A DNA stretch of 64,000 bases, taken from positions 62,001-126,000 of the forward strand of contig NZ_FQXT01000004.1 of NCBI RefSeq assembly GCF_900130045.1. Reading direction: 5' to 3'. This document shows, piece by piece, positions 17,349-27,609 of the stretch (its first letter is position 1; each line of letters begins with the position of its first letter). The stretch is from Leeuwenhoekiella palythoae. GTDB lineage: Bacteria; Bacteroidota; Bacteroidia; Flavobacteriales; Flavobacteriaceae. The notes under the pieces are model-generated. The model worked only from the letters and a program-made list of their open reading frames with translations. It ran no database searches and had not been told where the DNA came from. The translations under genes and the position numbers were made by a program.

Positions 17349-19295
17349 ATGAAAAGAATGATGAACAACCAGTACCTAAGGATTTTTGCTTTAGGTCTAG
17401 CTATGGCAGTAAGCAGCTGCTCTAACAATGATGATCTAGGTTTTGGAGAAGAAACTCCTACTGAAGATGCAAATCTTACAGGAAACCTTACTGAAGATCG
17501 CCAATTAGACCCGCTTGTAGAATACAAGTTAACCGGATCTTTTATTGTAAAAAGCGGAGCGACTTTAACTATCCCTGCAGGAACACGCATTGTTTCTGAA
17601 ACAGGTACTGATAAATATATTGCTGTAGAGCAAGGAGGTGATATTATTGTTGACGGTTCAGCTTCTAATCCTGTGGTTATGACTTCTGCTAATGAGCAAG
17701 GTGGTGACTGGGGAGGTCTTGTAATCTGTGGTGAAGCTGTTACTACAGAAGGTGTAGACGCAACTGCAGAAGTAGGTGGTCTTATCTACGGAGGTACAGA
17801 TAATAATGATGATTCTGGATCTATTGATTATTTGATCATCAACTACGCTGGTGCTCAAATTAACTCTGACTCTCAGTATAATGGTCTTACTTTATACGCA
17901 GTAGGTGCTCAGACTGAAATCACAAACGTGGCAATTTTGAACGGTGAAGATGACGGTGTGGAGTTCTTTGGAGGAACTGCAAGCGTAACCAACCTTTACT
18001 TAGAGAATAACCAGGATGACTCTGTTGACTGGACTGAAGGATGGAGTGGTTCTATCACAAACACCTATGTAGTTTTAGATCGTGATGATTTCTCTACTGC
18101 AATTGAAGCAGATGGGGATAACGCAAACCCAACTATTACAGACTTTACTGCTGTTTCAGAAACTGGCGGAATCGCATTACAATTCAAAAAAGAATCTGGT
18201 GCTACGATCACCGGTCTTTCGTTACAAGGTTTTGATACTTCTTTTGATTATAGAGATGGTGGTGCTGTTTCTAACGTTCAGGTTGAAGGTGAAGATTCTA
18301 ACCCTGCACTAAGTTATGTAGCAACCGCTACTGTAGATATCGCAGATTTTAGCTGGGTACAGTCTGGTCTTGAGGCTAGAGCTTATGTTTCTTTAAACGG
18401 AGATCTTACTACAGATATGACTCTTGATGCAGATACGCGTTATTTATTAGATGATGTATTTACTGTAAAATCTGGTAATACATTAACTATTCCTGCAGGA
18501 ACAAAAATTACTGCTTTAGATGGTGGCGCAAGTATTTACATCGCTGTTGAAAAAGGTGCTACAATCAATGTAAATGGTACCGAAGACAATCCTGTAGTAA
18601 TGGGGTCTTTAAATGGAAACCGTGGTGACTGGGGAGGTCTTGTAGTTTGTGGTGATGCAACTACTACCGAAGGTATTGATGCTACTGCAGAAGTAGGAGG
18701 TCTTGTTTACGGAGGTTCAACTGACAATGATGATTCTGGAGATATCACAAACCTTGTGATCATTGGAGCAGGAGCTCAAATCAATGCAGATTCACAGTTT
18801 AACGGTCTTACCTTATATGCGGTAGGTTCTGAAACTACTGTGGAGAACATCGCGATCATCAATGGTGATGATGACGGTGTAGAATTCTTTGGAGGTACCG
18901 TATCTGTAAACAACATCTACTTAGATAATAACCAAGATGATGCTGTAGACTGGACTGAAGGATGGAATGGAACAGTGACTAACACGTATATCACGCATAC
19001 TGATGCTGATTTCTCAACTGCATTTGAAGCAGATGGTGTAAATAACAACCCAACTTTTATTAACGTAACTGCTATTTCTACTGTAGGTGGTACTGCATTA
19101 CAGTTTAAAAAAGAATCAGGAGCAACCATCACTAATCTTTACTTAGAAGGGTATGATACTAACCTTGATTTTAGAGATGACGGTGCATTAACGAATGTTA
19201 TGATTGACGGTGCTGCAGCTGTTTTAACAGAAGCATATAATACAGGCTCACAAGTTGATATTTCTACTTGGACTTGGATCGAAGCTAGATTATAA
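17349..19295 (+). CDS. duplicated beta-helix surface lipoprotein
   Basis: A 648-residue lipoprotein with lipobox near residue 24 (MAVSSC). The residues after the cysteine (S-N-N-D-D) resemble the acidic export signal of Bacteroidota surface lipoproteins. The mature protein consists of two homologous halves of about 290 residues, roughly 60-340 and 360-645. Each has TLTIPAGT, GGDWGGL or RGDWGGL, TAEVGGL(I/V)YGG, NGLTLYAVG, DDGVEFFGGT, VDWTEGW and ALQFKKESGATIT at corresponding places. The repeated short strands suggest a right-handed parallel beta-helix. The protein is strongly acidic, with D-N-D-D-S-G patches that may bind calcium. It follows a TonB receptor by 29 bp, so it probably captures or holds that receptor's ligand. 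Homologues are often mis-named 'multidrug transporter'; there are no membrane spans. Confidence 0.75.
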   Translation: MKRMMNNQYLRIFALGLAMAVSSCSNNDDLGFGEETPTEDANLTGNLTEDRQLDPLVEYKLTGSFIVKSGATLTIPAGTRIVSETGTDKYIAVEQGGDIIVDGSASNPVVMTSANEQGGDWGGLVICGEAVTTEGVDATAEVGGLIYGGTDNNDDSGSIDYLIINYAGAQINSDSQYNGLTLYAVGAQTEITNVAILNGEDDGVEFFGGTASVTNLYLENNQDDSVDWTEGWSGSITNTYVVLDRDDFSTAIEADGDNANPTITDFTAVSETGGIALQFKKESGATITGLSLQGFDTSFDYRDGGAVSNVQVEGEDSNPALSYVATATVDIADFSWVQSGLEARAYVSLNGDLTTDMTLDADTRYLLDDVFTVKSGNTLTIPAGTKITALDGGASIYIAVEKGATINVNGTEDNPVVMGSLNGNRGDWGGLVVCGDATTTEGIDATAEVGGLVYGGSTDNDDSGDITNLVIIGAGAQINADSQFNGLTLYAVGSETTVENIAIINGDDDGVEFFGGTVSVNNIYLDNNQDDAVDWTEGWNGTVTNTYITHTDADFSTAFEADGVNNNPTFINVTAISTVGGTALQFKKESGATITNLYLEGYDTNLDFRDDGALTNVMIDGAAAVLTEAYNTGSQVDISTWTWIEARL

Positions 19296-19316
19296 TATAT
19301 TTGAATTAGCTATATG

Positions 19317-19347
19317 AAAAGGTCCGGAGATGCTCCGGACCTTTTTT
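19317..19347 (+). terminator. terminator of the TonB/beta-helix operon
   Basis: A perfect 9-bp stem GGTCCGGAG/CTCCGGACC with loop ATG, preceded by AAAA and followed by six T. Confidence 0.92.
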
Positions 19348-19412
19348 GTTTTTAAACCTGTGAAAGAATTCATCTCAAGATAGATTTAGGATATTATTCC
19401 TTTAGAAGGAAA

Positions 19413-19442
19413 CAAAAAAAAGCAGCCTCACGGGGCTGCTTT
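19413..19442 (-). terminator. terminator of aspS
   Basis: On the minus strand AGCAGCC pairs with GGCTGCT and is followed by a long T-run (plus-strand A-run at 19413-19420). It lies 24 bp after the aspS stop codon. Confidence 0.88.
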
Positions 19443-19465
19443 CCTAATTTTATATCTGCCGAAGC

Positions 19466-21214
19466 TTACAAAGTAATCTTCAGATTTAATTCTTCTAATT
19501 GCGCGGCATCAATTTTTGCAGGCGCATCGATCATCACATCACGACCGGCATTGTTTTTAGGGAACGCGATAAAGTCTCTTATCGTTTCTTGTCCGCCTAA
19601 AATTGCTACCAAACGGTCTAGACCAAAGGCCAAACCACCGTGTGGAGGCGCACCGTATTGAAAGGCATCCATCAAGAAGCCAAACTGTGCCTGTGCTTCT
19701 TCTTTGGTGAAGCCTAAGTAATCAAACATCTTAGACTGTATCTCTTTATCGTGAATACGTATAGAACCACCGCCTATTTCATTTCCGTTCAATACGAGGT
19801 CGTAAGCATTTGCTTTTACTTCGCCCGGCTTAGTGTCTAACAATTCCATTTGTCCCGGTTTAGGAGAGGTAAATGGGTGGTGCATTGCGTGGTAACGTTC
19901 CGTTTCTTCATCCCATTCTAAAAGCGGGAAGTCGACTACCCAAAGCGGCGCAAATTCGTCTGACTTGCGCAAGCCTAATTGAGTTGCCAATTCCATACGC
20001 AGCGCGCTCAATTGTGCACGTGTTTTTGAAGTTTCTCCTGAAAGTACACAGATCAAATCTCCAGGTTGCGCTCCGGTAGCTTCTGCCCATTTAGCAAGAT
20101 CTTCCTGATCGTAAAATTTATCAACAGAAGATTTAAAACTTCCATCCTCATTACATTTTACGTAAACCATTCCTAAAGCACCTACTTGTGGACGCTTCAC
20201 CCAATCAATAAGTTTGTCGATCTCTTTTCGGGTATAACTTGCTCCTCCCGGAACCGCGATACCTACAACCAGTTCGGCGCTATTAAAAACGTTGAAGTCT
20301 TTATGTTGCGCCACCGCGTTGAGTTCGCCAAACTCCATCCCAAAGCGAATATCCGGCTTATCGTTACCGTATTTTGCCATCGCCTCGTCATAGGTCATTC
20401 TCGGGAAGCTTTCGATCTCAAAACCTACTACTTCTTTTAAAAGGTGTTTGGTTAAACCTTCAAAAATATTCAGGATGTCTTCTTGCTCTACAAAAGCCAT
20501 TTCGCAGTCAATCTGTGTGAATTCCGGCTGGCGGTCTGCGCGTAGATCTTCGTCTCTAAAACACTTTACGATCTGAAAATACTTATCCATACCGCCTACC
20601 ATAAGCAATTGCTTAAACGTTTGTGGTGACTGCGGAAGCGCGTAAAACTGACCTTCGTTCATTCGGCTAGGTACCACAAAATCACGAGCACCTTCCGGAG
20701 TAGATTTGATCAAATACGGAGTTTCAACTTCAATAAAACCTTGTTCAGATAAGTAGTTGCGCACGGCAATACTCACTTTATGTCTAAAGATGAGTTTCTC
20801 CTTTACCGGATTTCTTCTGATGTCCAGATAACGGTATTTCATACGGAGGTCTTCACCACCATCAGTTGCATCTTCAATAGTAAACGGCGGCGTTTTGGCC
20901 TCGTTCAAGATCTCTAATTTTTCAACCAAAAGCTCTACATCACCGGTAGGCATTTTTGGGTTTTTAGACTCGCGCTCGATCACCTTTCCGGTAACCTGAA
21001 TCACAAACTCACGGCCCATTGTTTTGGCGAGATCCATCACCGCTTTAGGGGTGCGTTCCTCGTCAAAAATAAGTTGGGTAATTCCATAGCGATCGCGTAG
21101 ATCTACCCAGATCATAAACCCTTTATCGCGGGACTTTTGTACCCAGCCGGCAAGCGTTACCGTTTCGTTTATATTTTCGGCGCGTAAAGCCCCGTTGTTA
21201 TGCGTTCTGTACAT
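19466..21214 (-). CDS. aspS: aspartate--tRNA ligase
   Basis: The 582-residue class II synthetase charges tRNA-Asp. It has an N-terminal OB-fold anticodon domain (about 1-110), motif 2 ([18 protein letters not shown] near 215-232), a bacterial GAD insertion domain at about 285-420, and motif 3 ([16 protein letters not shown] near 530-545). This bacterial-type length and insertion distinguish it from archaeal-type AspRS. It is a single gene with its own promoter and terminator. The start ATG is at 21214. Confidence 0.97.
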   Translation of the reverse strand: MYRTHNNGALRAENINETVTLAGWVQKSRDKGFMIWVDLRDRYGITQLIFDEERTPKAVMDLAKTMGREFVIQVTGKVIERESKNPKMPTGDVELLVEKLEILNEAKTPPFTIEDATDGGEDLRMKYRYLDIRRNPVKEKLIFRHKVSIAVRNYLSEQGFIEVETPYLIKSTPEGARDFVVPSRMNEGQFYALPQSPQTFKQLLMVGGMDKYFQIVKCFRDEDLRADRQPEFTQIDCEMAFVEQEDILNIFEGLTKHLLKEVVGFEIESFPRMTYDEAMAKYGNDKPDIRFGMEFGELNAVAQHKDFNVFNSAELVVGIAVPGGASYTRKEIDKLIDWVKRPQVGALGMVYVKCNEDGSFKSSVDKFYDQEDLAKWAEATGAQPGDLICVLSGETSKTRAQLSALRMELATQLGLRKSDEFAPLWVVDFPLLEWDEETERYHAMHHPFTSPKPGQMELLDTKPGEVKANAYDLVLNGNEIGGGSIRIHDKEIQSKMFDYLGFTKEEAQAQFGFLMDAFQYGAPPHGGLAFGLDRLVAILGGQETIRDFIAFPKNNAGRDVMIDAPAKIDAAQLEELNLKITL

Positions 21215-21232
21215 GCTTGATTATTTGAGGTG

Positions 21233-21240
21233 CAAATTTA
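21233..21240 (-). promoter_or_regulatory. -7 promoter element of aspS
   Basis: On the minus strand the bases read TAAATTTG, a perfect TAnnTTTG, ending 18 bases before the aspS ATG. Confidence 0.75.
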
Positions 21241-21280
21241 AGAAGTTAAAGCAAGTCACCGCCTATTGTTTTGAGGTTAT

Positions 21281-21415
21281 TTTATTGGCACCGCCAAAGG
21301 GTTTAATATTCCGTCCCAAAAGCTTTCGGGATGCCTCGAAATTGAAAATTCGTTTCCAAGCAATGCCTCATGGGCCTGCCTTTGTCGGCAGACAGGCTTG
21401 CCCTGAGGTATTTTA
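21281..21415. repeat. dispersed intergenic repeat, copy 1
   Basis: Related to 34471-34570 in the same orientation. Both begin TTTATTGGC(A/G)CCGCCAAAGG plus GTTTAATA, share AATTGAAAATTCGTTTC and end with a TTGCCCTGAG word. Copy 1 is longer by an insert with a GCCTTTGTC/GACAGGC imperfect palindrome. Both lie just past a terminator hairpin. The 305-bp gap 21215-21519 holds otherwise only the aspS promoter and the efflux-operon terminator. Confidence 0.7.
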
Positions 21416-21464
21416 CTTAGCCGGAAAGCTTTTCGTTTTTATGGGATTCAACCCTTGAAAAACA

Positions 21465-21493
21465 AAAAAGCAGAAGAATAGTCTTCTGCTTTT
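21465..21493 (-). terminator. terminator of the efflux operon
   Basis: On the minus strand AGCAGAAGA pairs with TCTTCTGCT around a 3-4-base loop and is followed by a T-run (plus-strand A-run at 21465-21469). It lies 26 bp after the RND gene stop. Confidence 0.88.
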
Positions 21494-21519
21494 GAGTCTA
21501 ATTAAAATTATAAAGTCAT

Positions 21520-24500
21520 TTAGCTTTCTGAATCTTCTGAAGCAGCAGCTAATTTAGCCTGTTGTTTTTGTTCTTCACGTACTTTTCGTTTTTCTGAAAA
21601 TTTAACTTTAGCACGATTAGTAAGGTAGAACATTACCGGTACGATTACCAAGGTTAGGAAGGTTGCGAAAACCAAACCGAAGATTACCGTCCACGCCAGA
21701 GGTCCCCAGAAGATCACGTTATCACCTCCTATGTAGATACCCGCGTCATAATCAGTAAAGAGCCCGAAGAAATCAATGTTTAAGCCAACTGCCAGCGGAA
21801 TCAACCCGAGCACTGTAGTAATTGCCGTTAGCAATACAGGGCGTAAACGTGATTTACCACCTGCAACCGTAATTCTGAAGTATTCTTCACGGGTTAGATA
21901 CTCATCATCTTCAATACCTAATTCTTCTTTTTTACGATCGATCAGGATCTGTGTATAATCTATAAGTACGATCGCATTGTTCACTACGATTCCGGCGAGT
22001 GAGATAATACCCATCATCGTCATTAAGATGACAAAATCCATTTGGAAAATGATCAAACCTAAGAATACACCTACTAAACTTAAGACTACCGCCATCAAGA
22101 TGATCACCGGTTTTGAAAGCGAGTTAAACTGCGCTACCAGAATAAGCAAGATCGAGCCCATAGCAATACCTAAAGCCATCAATAAGAAGCTCATATTGTC
22201 TGCTTGCTCTTCTTGTTCACCCGTAAAACTGTATTCAATTCCGTTAGGAGTTTCATAGCCTGCGAGGTCTTGTTTCAACTGCTCAACAATTTGAGTAGCA
22301 TTAAAGCCTTGTTCGGTAAGCACATTTGAATATAAGGTGATCACGCGCTTAAGGTCTTTACGTTTGATAGCACTAAATGCTGCTGAAGATTTTTTATCAA
22401 CTAATGCCGAAATAGGCACCTGAATGATCTGACCTTGATTGTTTCTAAAGGTTACCGGCTGATTGAATAAAGCATTCTCATCATAACGATAATCTTCATT
22501 AAAACGCACGTTAATCTCATAATCATCATCTCCTTCTTTATAGGTAGAAGCTTCTTCACCGTACACCGAACGTCTCAAAGTTTGCCCTACCTGAGCGGTA
22601 GAAATACCAAGCTGACCGGCTTTCTCACGACTTACAGTCACACCAAGTTCAGCTTTAGATTTATTGACATCCAGTTTAAGTTCTTCAATACCACCTATGC
22701 CCAGATCTTCAATATAGGTGCGCATGTTTTCGGCAGCGAGTAGCATTTCTTCATAATCTTCACCGCTGATCTCAATATTAATAGGATATCCTACCGGTGG
22801 ACCATTAGCATCTTTTTCTACAATAACCGAAGCTCCGGGGAATCCTTTAACCGCGTCACGCACTTCAGAAAGTACGGTGCTACTGCTCACTCCGCGGCGC
22901 AATTTAAAGTCACGCATAGACAGCGTTACTTTACCTTTATGTGGCATTTCATTACTCTGGCCACCGTCGGTTTGAGGGTTTCCGGCACCTTGACCTACTT
23001 GTGAAATGGCGCTTTCAACCATATAGTTGTATCCGTCAGCATCTTCATACTTTTTAATAGCATCAAAAATGCGTTCTTCAATTTGCTTGGTAAGTTGATT
23101 GGTTTTTTCAATCGCCGTACCTTCAGGATATTCTATATAGGTGATGATTTGATTGGGTTCATTTTCAGGGAAGAACAACACATTAGGTTGTGCGATCCCT
23201 ACCAATACAAAGGATAAGAATAACATAATCACGGTTCCGAAGAAAAACACGTACGCTTTTCTTCCGCGCAGCGCATATTTTAAGAAACGCTCATAGAAGT
23301 TCTCTAATTTTCGAAGCGATTCAAACTGAAAATAACGTACCGCACCTGCTAAGAAATATTTATAAGCCCAAAGCAAGATCGCGATCAGAAGCAGTAAGTT
23401 TCCGATTCCTCTAAATCCGCCTGAATCAATCACAAAACCTACGATCAGGAAAATAGCACCTACGGCAGTCAGAATTAAACTGTTGCGCACCAAGCTCTTT
23501 TTGCTCATATCTTCTTCTTCGGTTTTCATAAAACGCGAAGTCAGCATCGAGTTGATGATAAGGGCAACGAATAAAGACGAACTCAACACCACAGAGAGCG
23601 TGATGGGGAAGTAGATCATAAACTTACCAATAGTTCCGGGCCATAAACCTAGCGGGAAAAAGGCTGCAAGCGTGGTTGCTGTTGAAGCGATAATAGGCCA
23701 AGCGATCTCCCCAAGACCTTGCTTTGCAGCTTTTAATCGCGGCATACCTTGATCCATCAAAGAATACACGTTCTCCACAACCACAATACCGTTATCTACC
23801 AGCATCCCAAGTCCCATTACGAGACCAAAGAGCACCATCGTATTCAGGGTAAAACCTAAACTTGATAAAATGGTTAAGGACATAAACATGGAAAGTGGAA
23901 TCGCAAATCCAACAAACAATGCGTTTCTAAACCCTAAGAAAAACATCAATACCACCACAACCAGAATCACCCCAAAAATGATGTTGTTAACCAAGTCATC
24001 TACCTGATTCTCTGTTTTGATCGATTGGTCATTGGTAAGGCTGATGTGTAACGACTCAGGATAGTAATTGGCCTCTTCTTCAGCGACGATCTTTTTAATA
24101 GATTCAACCGCTTCGATCATATTTTTTCCGGCGCGTTTTTTTACATCAAGCATCACAACCGGCTGGCCATATTCACGTGCGTAAGTGGTGGCGTCTTTTT
24201 CTTTAAAGCGCACGGTGGCGATATCTTTAAGGAAAATATTTCCGCCATCGCGTTTTACCACGATGTTGTTAAGTTCTTTAGGATCTTGAATTTCACCTAA
24301 AACCCGAATGTTTTTTCGCAACCCATCAGAAATCACGTTACCTGCAGAAATGGTATTGTTTTCAGAGCGAATGGCGTTGATGATGTTATCAAAACTCACT
24401 TTAGAAGCGGTCATTTTGTAAATATCCACCGCTACTTCTACTTCTTGCTCTTCGGCACCACGTACGGTAGCTTCTTTGATCTGCGGAAGCAATTCTATTT

Positions 24501-25029
24501 TATCCTGAAGGTATTCAGCATAATCTTTAAGTTGCTGCACTTGAAAGTCACCGGTAAGGTTGATGTTCAGAATAGGTTGTTCTTCTGAAATATTAAGGTC
24601 AAAAATATTAGGCTCTACTTTGGCACCATTATCTAACGTAGGCCAAGTGGTTTCCGCCTTAACCAAATCAACTTTATCCTTAACCTTAGTTTTAGCCACA
24701 TTTACATCTACATCTTCTTCAAACTCTACAATGATGATACTGTAATCCTGAAGGGTAGTAGAGGTGATCTCTTTAATCCCGGCGATGTCGTTAAACTCTT
24801 CTTCGAGTGGTTCGGTGATGAATTTCTCAACATCTTCAGCGGCATTACCCGGGTTTACCGAACTTACATAGATCTTGGTTTCTATGATTTCGGGGAATGC
24901 TTCACGAGGCATACTGTAATAGGCTGCCAGACCACTAAGTAAGATGATCGCCGTAATTACATAAACGGTCATCTTATTGTCTATTGCCCAAGACGATATG
25001 CTAAATTCTTTATAAGTGTTTTTTGCCAT
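21520..25029 (-). CDS. RND efflux pump, inner-membrane permease
   Basis: A 1169-residue AcrB/HAE-type proton-driven pump. It has the two-fold RND arrangement: TM1 near 16-36, a large periplasmic loop, helices 2-6 at about 345-500 with LVDNGIVVVENVY (TM4 acidic residue), a second periplasmic loop, and a second helix set from about 940 to 1150. An extra hydrophobic stretch at about 510-570, between the two halves, makes it longer than E. coli AcrB (1049); such inserts are common in Bacteroidota pumps. It is the last gene of the tetR-tolC-mfp-rnd operon, one base after the fusion protein gene. Substrate is unknown, probably drugs, bile-like lipids or other toxic compounds. Confidence 0.95.
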   Translation of the reverse strand: MAKNTYKEFSISSWAIDNKMTVYVITAIILLSGLAAYYSMPREAFPEIIETKIYVSSVNPGNAAEDVEKFITEPLEEEFNDIAGIKEITSTTLQDYSIIIVEFEEDVDVNVAKTKVKDKVDLVKAETTWPTLDNGAKVEPNIFDLNISEEQPILNINLTGDFQVQQLKDYAEYLQDKIELLPQIKEATVRGAEEQEVEVAVDIYKMTASKVSFDNIINAIRSENNTISAGNVISDGLRKNIRVLGEIQDPKELNNIVVKRDGGNIFLKDIATVRFKEKDATTYAREYGQPVVMLDVKKRAGKNMIEAVESIKKIVAEEEANYYPESLHISLTNDQSIKTENQVDDLVNNIIFGVILVVVVLMFFLGFRNALFVGFAIPLSMFMSLTILSSLGFTLNTMVLFGLVMGLGMLVDNGIVVVENVYSLMDQGMPRLKAAKQGLGEIAWPIIASTATTLAAFFPLGLWPGTIGKFMIYFPITLSVVLSSSLFVALIINSMLTSRFMKTEEEDMSKKSLVRNSLILTAVGAIFLIVGFVIDSGGFRGIGNLLLLIAILLWAYKYFLAGAVRYFQFESLRKLENFYERFLKYALRGRKAYVFFFGTVIMLFLSFVLVGIAQPNVLFFPENEPNQIITYIEYPEGTAIEKTNQLTKQIEERIFDAIKKYEDADGYNYMVESAISQVGQGAGNPQTDGGQSNEMPHKGKVTLSMRDFKLRRGVSSSTVLSEVRDAVKGFPGASVIVEKDANGPPVGYPINIEISGEDYEEMLLAAENMRTYIEDLGIGGIEELKLDVNKSKAELGVTVSREKAGQLGISTAQVGQTLRRSVYGEEASTYKEGDDDYEINVRFNEDYRYDENALFNQPVTFRNNQGQIIQVPISALVDKKSSAAFSAIKRKDLKRVITLYSNVLTEQGFNATQIVEQLKQDLAGYETPNGIEYSFTGEQEEQADNMSFLLMALGIAMGSILLILVAQFNSLSKPVIILMAVVLSLVGVFLGLIIFQMDFVILMTMMGIISLAGIVVNNAIVLIDYTQILIDRKKEELGIEDDEYLTREEYFRITVAGGKSRLRPVLLTAITTVLGLIPLAVGLNIDFFGLFTDYDAGIYIGGDNVIFWGPLAWTVIFGLVFATFLTLVIVPVMFYLTNRAKVKFSEKRKVREEQKQQAKLAAASEDSES

Positions 25030-25030
25030 C

Positions 25031-26209
25031 TTACTGGTTGTTTGAAGATTGATCTTTTAATTCTACAGCTTGCCCATCTCTCAAAGAGCGTACTCCTTCT
25101 ACGATCAAGCGGTCTCCCGCTTCAAGACCAGAAGTGATCTCTACGCGTTGATCATCGCTGTAACCTTCTTCAATTTGTACTTGTTTAGCGATAGCTGTAC
25201 CATCAGCTTGCTCCTCATATACATAAGTAATGCTGTTACCCATTGCATTTTGCTGAACCACATTTTCTGGCACTACAATAGCGTTCTCAGCGGTGTAGTC
25301 ATTTACCATAACGGTTGCGATCAGGTTAGGCTTTATAGCGCTATCAGGATTAGGGATCGAAATCTTAACGTCAAAGGTTCGGTTGTCTGGGCTTACGAAG
25401 TTGCCTACTTGTCTGATTTTACCATCATAGGTTTTACCTATAGAAGCTAGTCTGATTTTTACTTCAGTACCTTGGTTAACTTTACCTAAGAAGGCTTCGG
25501 GGATCGAAGCTTCAACATACATATCGCTCAGGTTTACGAGGCGTAAAACACCGGTTTGCCCTGCATTTACTACCTGACCTTGATCTGCCATCGTATTGTC
25601 TACGATTCCTGAAAATGGTGCGGTAATAACGGTTTTGGCAACTCTAGAGCGCAATTGATCTGTTGCAGCTTGCATCGCTTCATAATTGGTTTTTGCTTCT
25701 AAATACGTGATTTCAGAACCAATCTTCTGATCCCAAAGACGCTTTTGACGCTCAAAGGTAGTTTTTGCCAAAGCGGTCTGTGCCTCTTGACGGGCCAGTT
25801 CACTTCCTAAACCTCCATCATCAATTTTGGCAAGACGCTGCCCTTTAGCTACGCGTTGTCCTTCTTTAACGTAAAGCTGCGTTAGCACTCCGGTGTATTC
25901 TGCGTAAAGCACAATATTTTGATCAGTATCTACATTACCTTGAACTTCAAAATAATGCTTAAACAACGTGTCTTGTAAGGTTACTGCGGTTACTAAAGCT
26001 GCTTTTTTCTTTACGTCTAGTTTGTCTATAGCGGCGTTAAGCGAATCAATGTTAGCTTTAATCGCATTTTGCTCATTTACAAGTTCTGTTTTTTTAGCGC
26101 GCATTGCGGTGATGTCACCGTTTTCAATAATTTGTTCTACAGATTCTTCTTTTCCTCCGCAGGAAATAAGTAGGAGCGAAACAAATGCAAGGCTTAATAT
26201 ATTTTTCAT
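25031..26209 (-). CDS. RND efflux periplasmic adaptor (membrane fusion protein)
   Basis: The 392-residue adaptor starts with a lipoprotein signal (MKNILSLAFVSLLLISC, then GGKEE). It has an N-terminal coiled coil at about 30-70, a lipoyl-like hairpin half (LYVKEGQRVAKGQRLAKID) near 115-133, an alpha-helical hairpin, the second lipoyl half (TAPFSGIVD), a beta-barrel and a membrane-proximal domain. It bridges the RND pump and the TolC channel. Its stop is one base before the pump gene and it follows the TolC gene by 20 bp, so all are one transcript. The GG after the lipid-modified cysteine suggests inner-membrane retention. Confidence 0.94.
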   Translation of the reverse strand: MKNILSLAFVSLLLISCGGKEESVEQIIENGDITAMRAKKTELVNEQNAIKANIDSLNAAIDKLDVKKKAALVTAVTLQDTLFKHYFEVQGNVDTDQNIVLYAEYTGVLTQLYVKEGQRVAKGQRLAKIDDGGLGSELARQEAQTALAKTTFERQKRLWDQKIGSEITYLEAKTNYEAMQAATDQLRSRVAKTVITAPFSGIVDNTMADQGQVVNAGQTGVLRLVNLSDMYVEASIPEAFLGKVNQGTEVKIRLASIGKTYDGKIRQVGNFVSPDNRTFDVKISIPNPDSAIKPNLIATVMVNDYTAENAIVVPENVVQQNAMGNSITYVYEEQADGTAIAKQVQIEEGYSDDQRVEITSGLEAGDRLIVEGVRSLRDGQAVELKDQSSNNQ

Positions 26210-26229
26210 AGTGTAGGTGTGTCTGTGAA

Positions 26230-27609
26230 TTAATCTTCTTTTGGTTGATAAACGGTGGTGTCTAATACTTTTTCTAAAGCGGCTTTGTTAGCAATGACAT
26301 CATACATCGCTTGTAAATAATCTTGTTGTGCTTGATAAAGTTGGGTTTGGGCTTCGCTCAATTCAAAGCTAGAGGCGATACCTTCAAAAAATTTAATGGA
26401 GTTTTTATTTTCAATACGTTCTGCCAGATCAAGATTTTTTTCTTGAGTGGCAAAATTGTCAAGCGCAAATTGATAATCGTTACGAGCGGTAGCGATTTGA
26501 AGTTTTACCTGATTGCGTGCACGCTCCAGATCTTCTAAACTTTGCTGGTAAGCCAGTTCTTTTTGAGCAGTTTTAGCAGCACGCATACCACTGCTAAAAA
26601 TAGGTACGGTAAGTGAAACTCCTAAGATCGACTGTTCAAAGTAGCGTTGCTCATCGCTCAAAAAAGTAAACGAGTTACTGGCGCCGGCAGCCCCATAATT
26701 TAAATAAGCACTAAGGCGCGGTAAGGCTTTGCTCTTTTCTAGTTTAACCTCAGTTTCAGCAAGATTGGTTTGATCTTGAGCAATGCGATAATCGATATTT
26801 TGCTCCGGATTGATGTCTTGCGTGAGTAAGTTAAGATCATAATATTGCATTGTTAGATCTTCAAGTTCATCAGTCACCATCAGTTTGCTATCTATTGGGA
26901 TACCTAAAGTAAGCTTAAGCATGTCATATGCGATAGCAAGTTGACGCACGGTGTTGTTCAATTGGGTTTCAAGACCTAAAGCAGTGATCTGCAATTGCTC
27001 TACATCTTCTTCTTCTCCTAATCCGTTTTCAAAAATCTTCTGAGTGTCGTTAAGGTTCTTGTTTACGGTTTCTATGTTTTTCTGCAGAATCGCTACACTC
27101 TCCTGAGCAAGCAGTACGTTGCCATAAGCTTCGATAATGGCTTGCTTTACTTCAAGATCGGTTTTGACCTTAGCATTTTCAGAAATCTGTAAAAGCGTTT
27201 TTGCAGATTGAACACCTACTATATAAGACCCGTCGAAGATCAACTGATTCCAAGTGGCAACAGCAGAGGCATTTTGCTTCTGGCTAAACTGCACCGGAAT
27301 AAAATCTCCCGGGTCTGCGCTAGGATCAAAAACCACCGCCGGAATAAAAGACGTAGGCTGAATGAATTGATTTTGATAGGTCACTTCACCTGAGATTTGA
27401 GGCAGTCCCTGAGCGATAACCTCCCATTTTTGTTTAAGCGCGATCTCTACATCGGTGAGAGCATTTTTAGCATCATAGCTATTCTCGAGGCCATAAGTAA
27501 TGGCTTCTTGTAGGCTTAGCGCATAAGATTCTACCTCTGTGGTGTCTTGGGCTAGGGAAGGGTTTAAATATCCCAAGAGGCATAAAAAGAGGAACATTGG
27601 TTTTTGCAT
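26230..27609 (-). CDS. TolC-like outer-membrane efflux channel
   Basis: A 459-residue outer-membrane factor with signal peptide (1-20, ending SLA). The two homologous helical halves characteristic of TolC proteins are visible (LSLQEAITYGLENSYDAKNA near 29-48; a matching repeat after about 240, with the ALPRLSAYLNYG segment near 300). Its start codon overlaps the TetR stop codon (TAATG), so translation is coupled to the regulator. With the adaptor and pump it completes a tripartite exporter. Confidence 0.94.
   Translation of the reverse strand: MQKPMFLFLCLLGYLNPSLAQDTTEVESYALSLQEAITYGLENSYDAKNALTDVEIALKQKWEVIAQGLPQISGEVTYQNQFIQPTSFIPAVVFDPSADPGDFIPVQFSQKQNASAVATWNQLIFDGSYIVGVQSAKTLLQISENAKVKTDLEVKQAIIEAYGNVLLAQESVAILQKNIETVNKNLNDTQKIFENGLGEEEDVEQLQITALGLETQLNNTVRQLAIAYDMLKLTLGIPIDSKLMVTDELEDLTMQYYDLNLLTQDINPEQNIDYRIAQDQTNLAETEVKLEKSKALPRLSAYLNYGAAGASNSFTFLSDEQRYFEQSILGVSLTVPIFSSGMRAAKTAQKELAYQQSLEDLERARNQVKLQIATARNDYQFALDNFATQEKNLDLAERIENKNSIKFFEGIASSFELSEAQTQLYQAQQDYLQAMYDVIANKAALEKVLDTTVYQPKED

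Noticed and set aside
21195-21458. Plus-strand frame beside aspS
   Set aside because: It spans the aspS promoter and a dispersed repeat; the product has no recognisable feature.
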